Source: Syngnathus acus
Taxonomy: Eukaryota > Chordata > Actinopteri > Syngnathiformes > Syngnathidae
Length of the DNA: 64,000 nt
Reading direction: 5' to 3'
NCBI RefSeq assembly: GCF_901709675.1
Contig: NC_051107.1
Span: forward strand, 873,501-937,500
Each line of letters opens with the position of its first letter. The first letter of the stretch is position 1. The position numbers were made by a program, and so were the translations under genes. Positions 63,725-64,000 of the stretch are shown here, piece after piece. Under the pieces are notes generated by a model, which was not told where the DNA came from, did not search any database, and saw only the letters and a program-made list of their open reading frames with translations.

Positions 63725-64000
63725 ATCACCCACCCAAACCCACCAAACCCATGCATCCAGTTTTCATCTCAGGGTGTGAGCGGACTTGGGCAGCAAATTT
63801 TGATAACTAACCAAGAAACTTGTAATAACTCAGCTACACAAGGTCAGAGCTTAAATCAACACCTTCTTTGTTTGTGAACTTCATCGACGTTTTTCTGGGC
63901 TCTATATGGTCCATGAGCTGTAACTTTCACAATCCCTGCCATGAGTATATCTGCTCACGGGCACGCAAAGGTTTAAGAGTCGGAATGATACTAGCGCTGA

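Overview
The window looks like teleost fish nuclear DNA. It has spliced vertebrate genes with GT-AG introns, long AT-rich non-coding stretches, and many fish-type DNA transposons (hAT, Tigger/pogo-like, TIR elements with TA target sites), a tRNA-derived SINE and a solo LTR. The exact species cannot be fixed from sequence alone. There are no operons, CRISPR arrays or other prokaryotic features.

Only two protein-coding genes can be assembled with confidence, both on the minus strand. (1) At 5407-7505 lies a complete three-exon gene for a 579-residue secreted leucine-rich-repeat protein of the small leucine-rich proteoglycan/ECM2 type. It has a signal peptide, a long charged linker, a class-I-like four-cysteine cap, an LRR domain encoded by one exon, and a two-cysteine C-terminal ear. 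(2) At 46902-50169 lies btg1, a two-exon gene for a 182-residue BTG/Tob anti-proliferative protein, with a TATA box upstream and a putative 3' UTR of about 3.8 kb down to a poly(A) signal near 43154. In mammals BTG1 lies near the decorin-lumican SLRP cluster, so the pairing fits an ancient SLRP/BTG neighbourhood.

Layout: 1-5034 intergenic, with a degenerate tandem repeat and an unexplained long ORF; 5040-5379 solo LTR abutting the 3' end of the LRR gene; 5407-7505 LRR gene; 7506-43100 about 35 kb of repeat-rich DNA, with a few exon-like or promoter-like patches that I cannot assign; 43135-50500 btg1; 50500-64000 intergenic, with hAT, MITE, TIR and microsatellite sequences.

The clearest structural results are transposon boundaries with target-site duplications. 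There are six hAT-type insertions with 8-bp duplications, and one of a different family that contains a nested Tigger element flanked by TA. Two 1.2-1.4 kb TIR elements lie in inverted orientation 24 kb apart and differ by about one 162-bp internal unit. The solo LTR lies 27 bp past the stop codon of the LRR gene and in the same orientation, so it could supply that gene's poly(A) signal. I did not find a convincing new biological system. The most open leads are the vWC-less, single-LRR-exon ECM2-like gene with its LTR-derived 3' end, an orphan exon at 14712-14790, and two unexplained ORFs.
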